Assembly: GCA_902495155.1 (NCBI GenBank)
Contig: CABUWD010000051.1
Coordinates: 1-14,435 of the forward strand
DNA: 14,435 nucleotides
Origin: an uncultured Collinsella sp.
GTDB taxonomy: Bacteria; Actinomycetota; Coriobacteriia; Coriobacteriales; Coriobacteriaceae
Direction of reading: 5' to 3'
Shown: one piece after another, positions 13,695-14,435 of the stretch
Layout of the letters: each line of letters starts with the position of its first letter
Position numbering within the stretch: the first letter of the stretch is position 1
Program-made: the position numbers and the translations under genes
The notes under the pieces: model-generated
Seen by the model: only the letters and a program-made list of their open reading frames with translations
What the model was told of the DNA's origin: nothing
Database searches by the model: none

Positions 13695-14162
13695 ATGAAC
13701 AGTGCAAGCGCCAAGCGCATCGACATCATCTCGGACACCCACGGCTATCTTTCGCCCGCGCTTCTGGACGAGCTCAAGGGCGCAGATCTGATCATCCACG
13801 CCGGAGACCTCACCTCAGAGATGGATTACGAGCATCTATGCACCATCGCCCCCGTGCGAGCGGTCCTAGGAAACAACGACTACTACCGCGACTACGGCCC
13901 GGATGTAGACCGTCTGGCCCTTTTCACCTACGAAGGACTCAAATTCGCCGTAGCCCACTACCGCGAAGATCTCCCCGTGGGATCCGTAGACGTAGCCATC
14001 AACGGTCACACCCACGTAACCAAAGAGGCCCAAGTGGGCCACTGCTTGGTCCTCAACCCAGGCAGCGCCAGCTACCCCAGAGGCACCAGAGGCCCCACCA
14101 TGGCCAGAATGCTTGTCAAAGACGGCAAGATCCTGAGCACCAAGTTTATTGACCTAGAGTAA
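13695..14162 (+). CDS. YfcE/MJ0936-family metallophosphoesterase
   Basis: The 155-residue cytoplasmic enzyme belongs to the small calcineurin-like phosphodiesterases that bind two divalent metals. Metal and catalytic residues are visible: Asp14 and His16 in DIISDTHGYLS, Asp38 in IIHAGDLTS, Asn61 and Asp62 in VLGNNDYY, His88 in VAHYRED, and His105 with His107 in INGHTHV. NPGSASYPRG is the usual C-terminal family block. Length is typical for the family. Characterised relatives hydrolyse model phosphodiesters; the physiological substrate here is unknown. AAGGA lies just before the ATG. The gene appears single, between two terminators. Arginine codons in its last third include AGA three times close together, unlike the CGC/CGT habit of its neighbours. 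Confidence 0.93.
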   Translation: MNSASAKRIDIISDTHGYLSPALLDELKGADLIIHAGDLTSEMDYEHLCTIAPVRAVLGNNDYYRDYGPDVDRLALFTYEGLKFAVAHYREDLPVGSVDVAINGHTHVTKEAQVGHCLVLNPGSASYPRGTRGPTMARMLVKDGKILSTKFIDLE

Positions 14163-14170
14163 ACGCAACA

Positions 14171-14207
14171 AAAACGGGGGATGCAGATCGCATCTCCCGT
14201 TTTTCTT
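14171..14207 (+). terminator. Strong intrinsic terminator of the metallophosphoesterase gene
   Basis: AAAAACGGGGGATGC (14171-14185) pairs with GCATCTCCCGTTTTT (14191-14205) over 15 bp with one G-T wobble and a 5-nt loop, followed by CT. Tails of A and T on both sides make it possibly bidirectional. Confidence 0.9.
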
Positions 14208-14352
14208 TGAGCCAAAGGCCGAAGTTCAACAACAACCATCAGGCAACCCCGCTGAGGAGAACGGGGACCTCGAGCCGCGGAAGCGGCGAGGAACAACAAC
14301 GACTCGAACAAAGTGACGGCAGGGAGGGTCTCCGGGGCTGGGGGCGGGGGGT
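14208..14352. other. Intergenic tail with two hairpins and a G-rich tract
   Basis: No gene is supported. CCCCG (14247-14251) can pair with CGGGG (14262-14266). CTCG-AG-CCGC (14269-14278) pairs with GCGGCGAG (14283-14290) across a GGAA tetraloop with a 2-nt bulge. At 14322-14351 the plus strand has five G-runs of 3, 3, 4, 5 and 6 bases with loops of 1, 5, 2 and 1 nt, which fits a G-quadruplex pattern. Confidence 0.45.
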
Positions 14353-14435
14353 TAAGTTTGTCGCGAGTTCCGCACGCAAAGGAAAGCACTTAATGTGCTT
14401 TCCGTCTTGCGCAGGACTGTAGAGCAGCAAACTTA
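14353..14435. repeat. Large imperfect palindrome reaching the window edge
   Basis: TAAGTTTG (14353-14360) is the exact inverse of CAAACTTA (14428-14435). The inner arms GGAAAGCAC (14381-14389) and GTGCTTTCC (14395-14403) pair perfectly around TTAAT. Between them, GAGTTCCGCACGCAA and its counterpart near 14408-14420 pair with gaps. The whole 83-nt segment could fold as one long hairpin. It may be an intergenic dispersed repeat or a mobile-element end; the window stops here, so its right limit is unknown. Confidence 0.6.

Noticed and set aside
14072..14430. Short open frames on both strands at the right edge
   Set aside because: They arise from the palindrome and G-rich tract, overlap each other on opposite strands, and lack ribosome sites and recognisable domains.

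Overview
The window is GC-rich and tightly packed. Its codon choice, strong AGGAGG-type ribosome sites and gene families point to a gut Coriobacteriia (Actinomycetota), most likely Collinsella or a close relative. That assignment is inference; no rRNA or marker gene is present. There are ten supportable protein genes: one is cut by the left edge, nine are complete. No tRNA, rRNA, CRISPR array or phage module is visible.

Layout. (1) 1-696: C-terminal three quarters of a carbamate kinase (arcC) with an intrinsic terminator. (2) 805-1185: a gene-less 381-bp element bounded by perfect 14-bp inverted repeats and holding diverged tandem hairpin units; it looks like a REP/MITE-type non-autonomous element. 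Its right end contains the stop codon of the next gene. (3) 1183-2217, minus strand: a membrane-anchored C39-like cysteine peptidase with a long basic low-complexity tail. (4) 2218-2577: a hairpin-rich divergent intergenic region. (5) 2578-5438: an APC-family amino-acid permease followed by an imidazolonepropionase/prolidase-like metal amidohydrolase, plausibly an uptake-and-hydrolysis pair. (6) 5550-7716: LytS-like histidine kinase plus LytTR response regulator, pair 1. (7) 7808-10104: a zinc-dependent phospholipase C-fold protein and a UMF1-type MFS transporter. (8) 10287-13603: a GT-A fold glycosyltransferase overlapping by 4 bp a second LytS-like kinase, then a second LytTR regulator, pair 2. 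(9) 13695-14162: a YfcE/MJ0936-type metallophosphoesterase with a strong terminator. (10) 14208-14435: an intergenic tail with a possible G-quadruplex tract and a large imperfect palindrome reaching the window edge.

How it fits together. The two LytS/LytTR pairs are clearly paralogous. Both kinases have only two predicted membrane helices instead of the multi-helix LytS sensor, so they form a reduced variant. Pair 2 is translationally coupled to a glycosyltransferase, which suggests regulation of surface-glycan chemistry. Pair 1 follows the permease-amidohydrolase pair, but an intrinsic terminator lies between them. I do not see a wholly new multi-gene system. The less ordinary material is the 805-1185 repeat element, the palindrome and G-tract at the right edge, the structured leaders, and the duplicated minimal LytS/LytTR systems.
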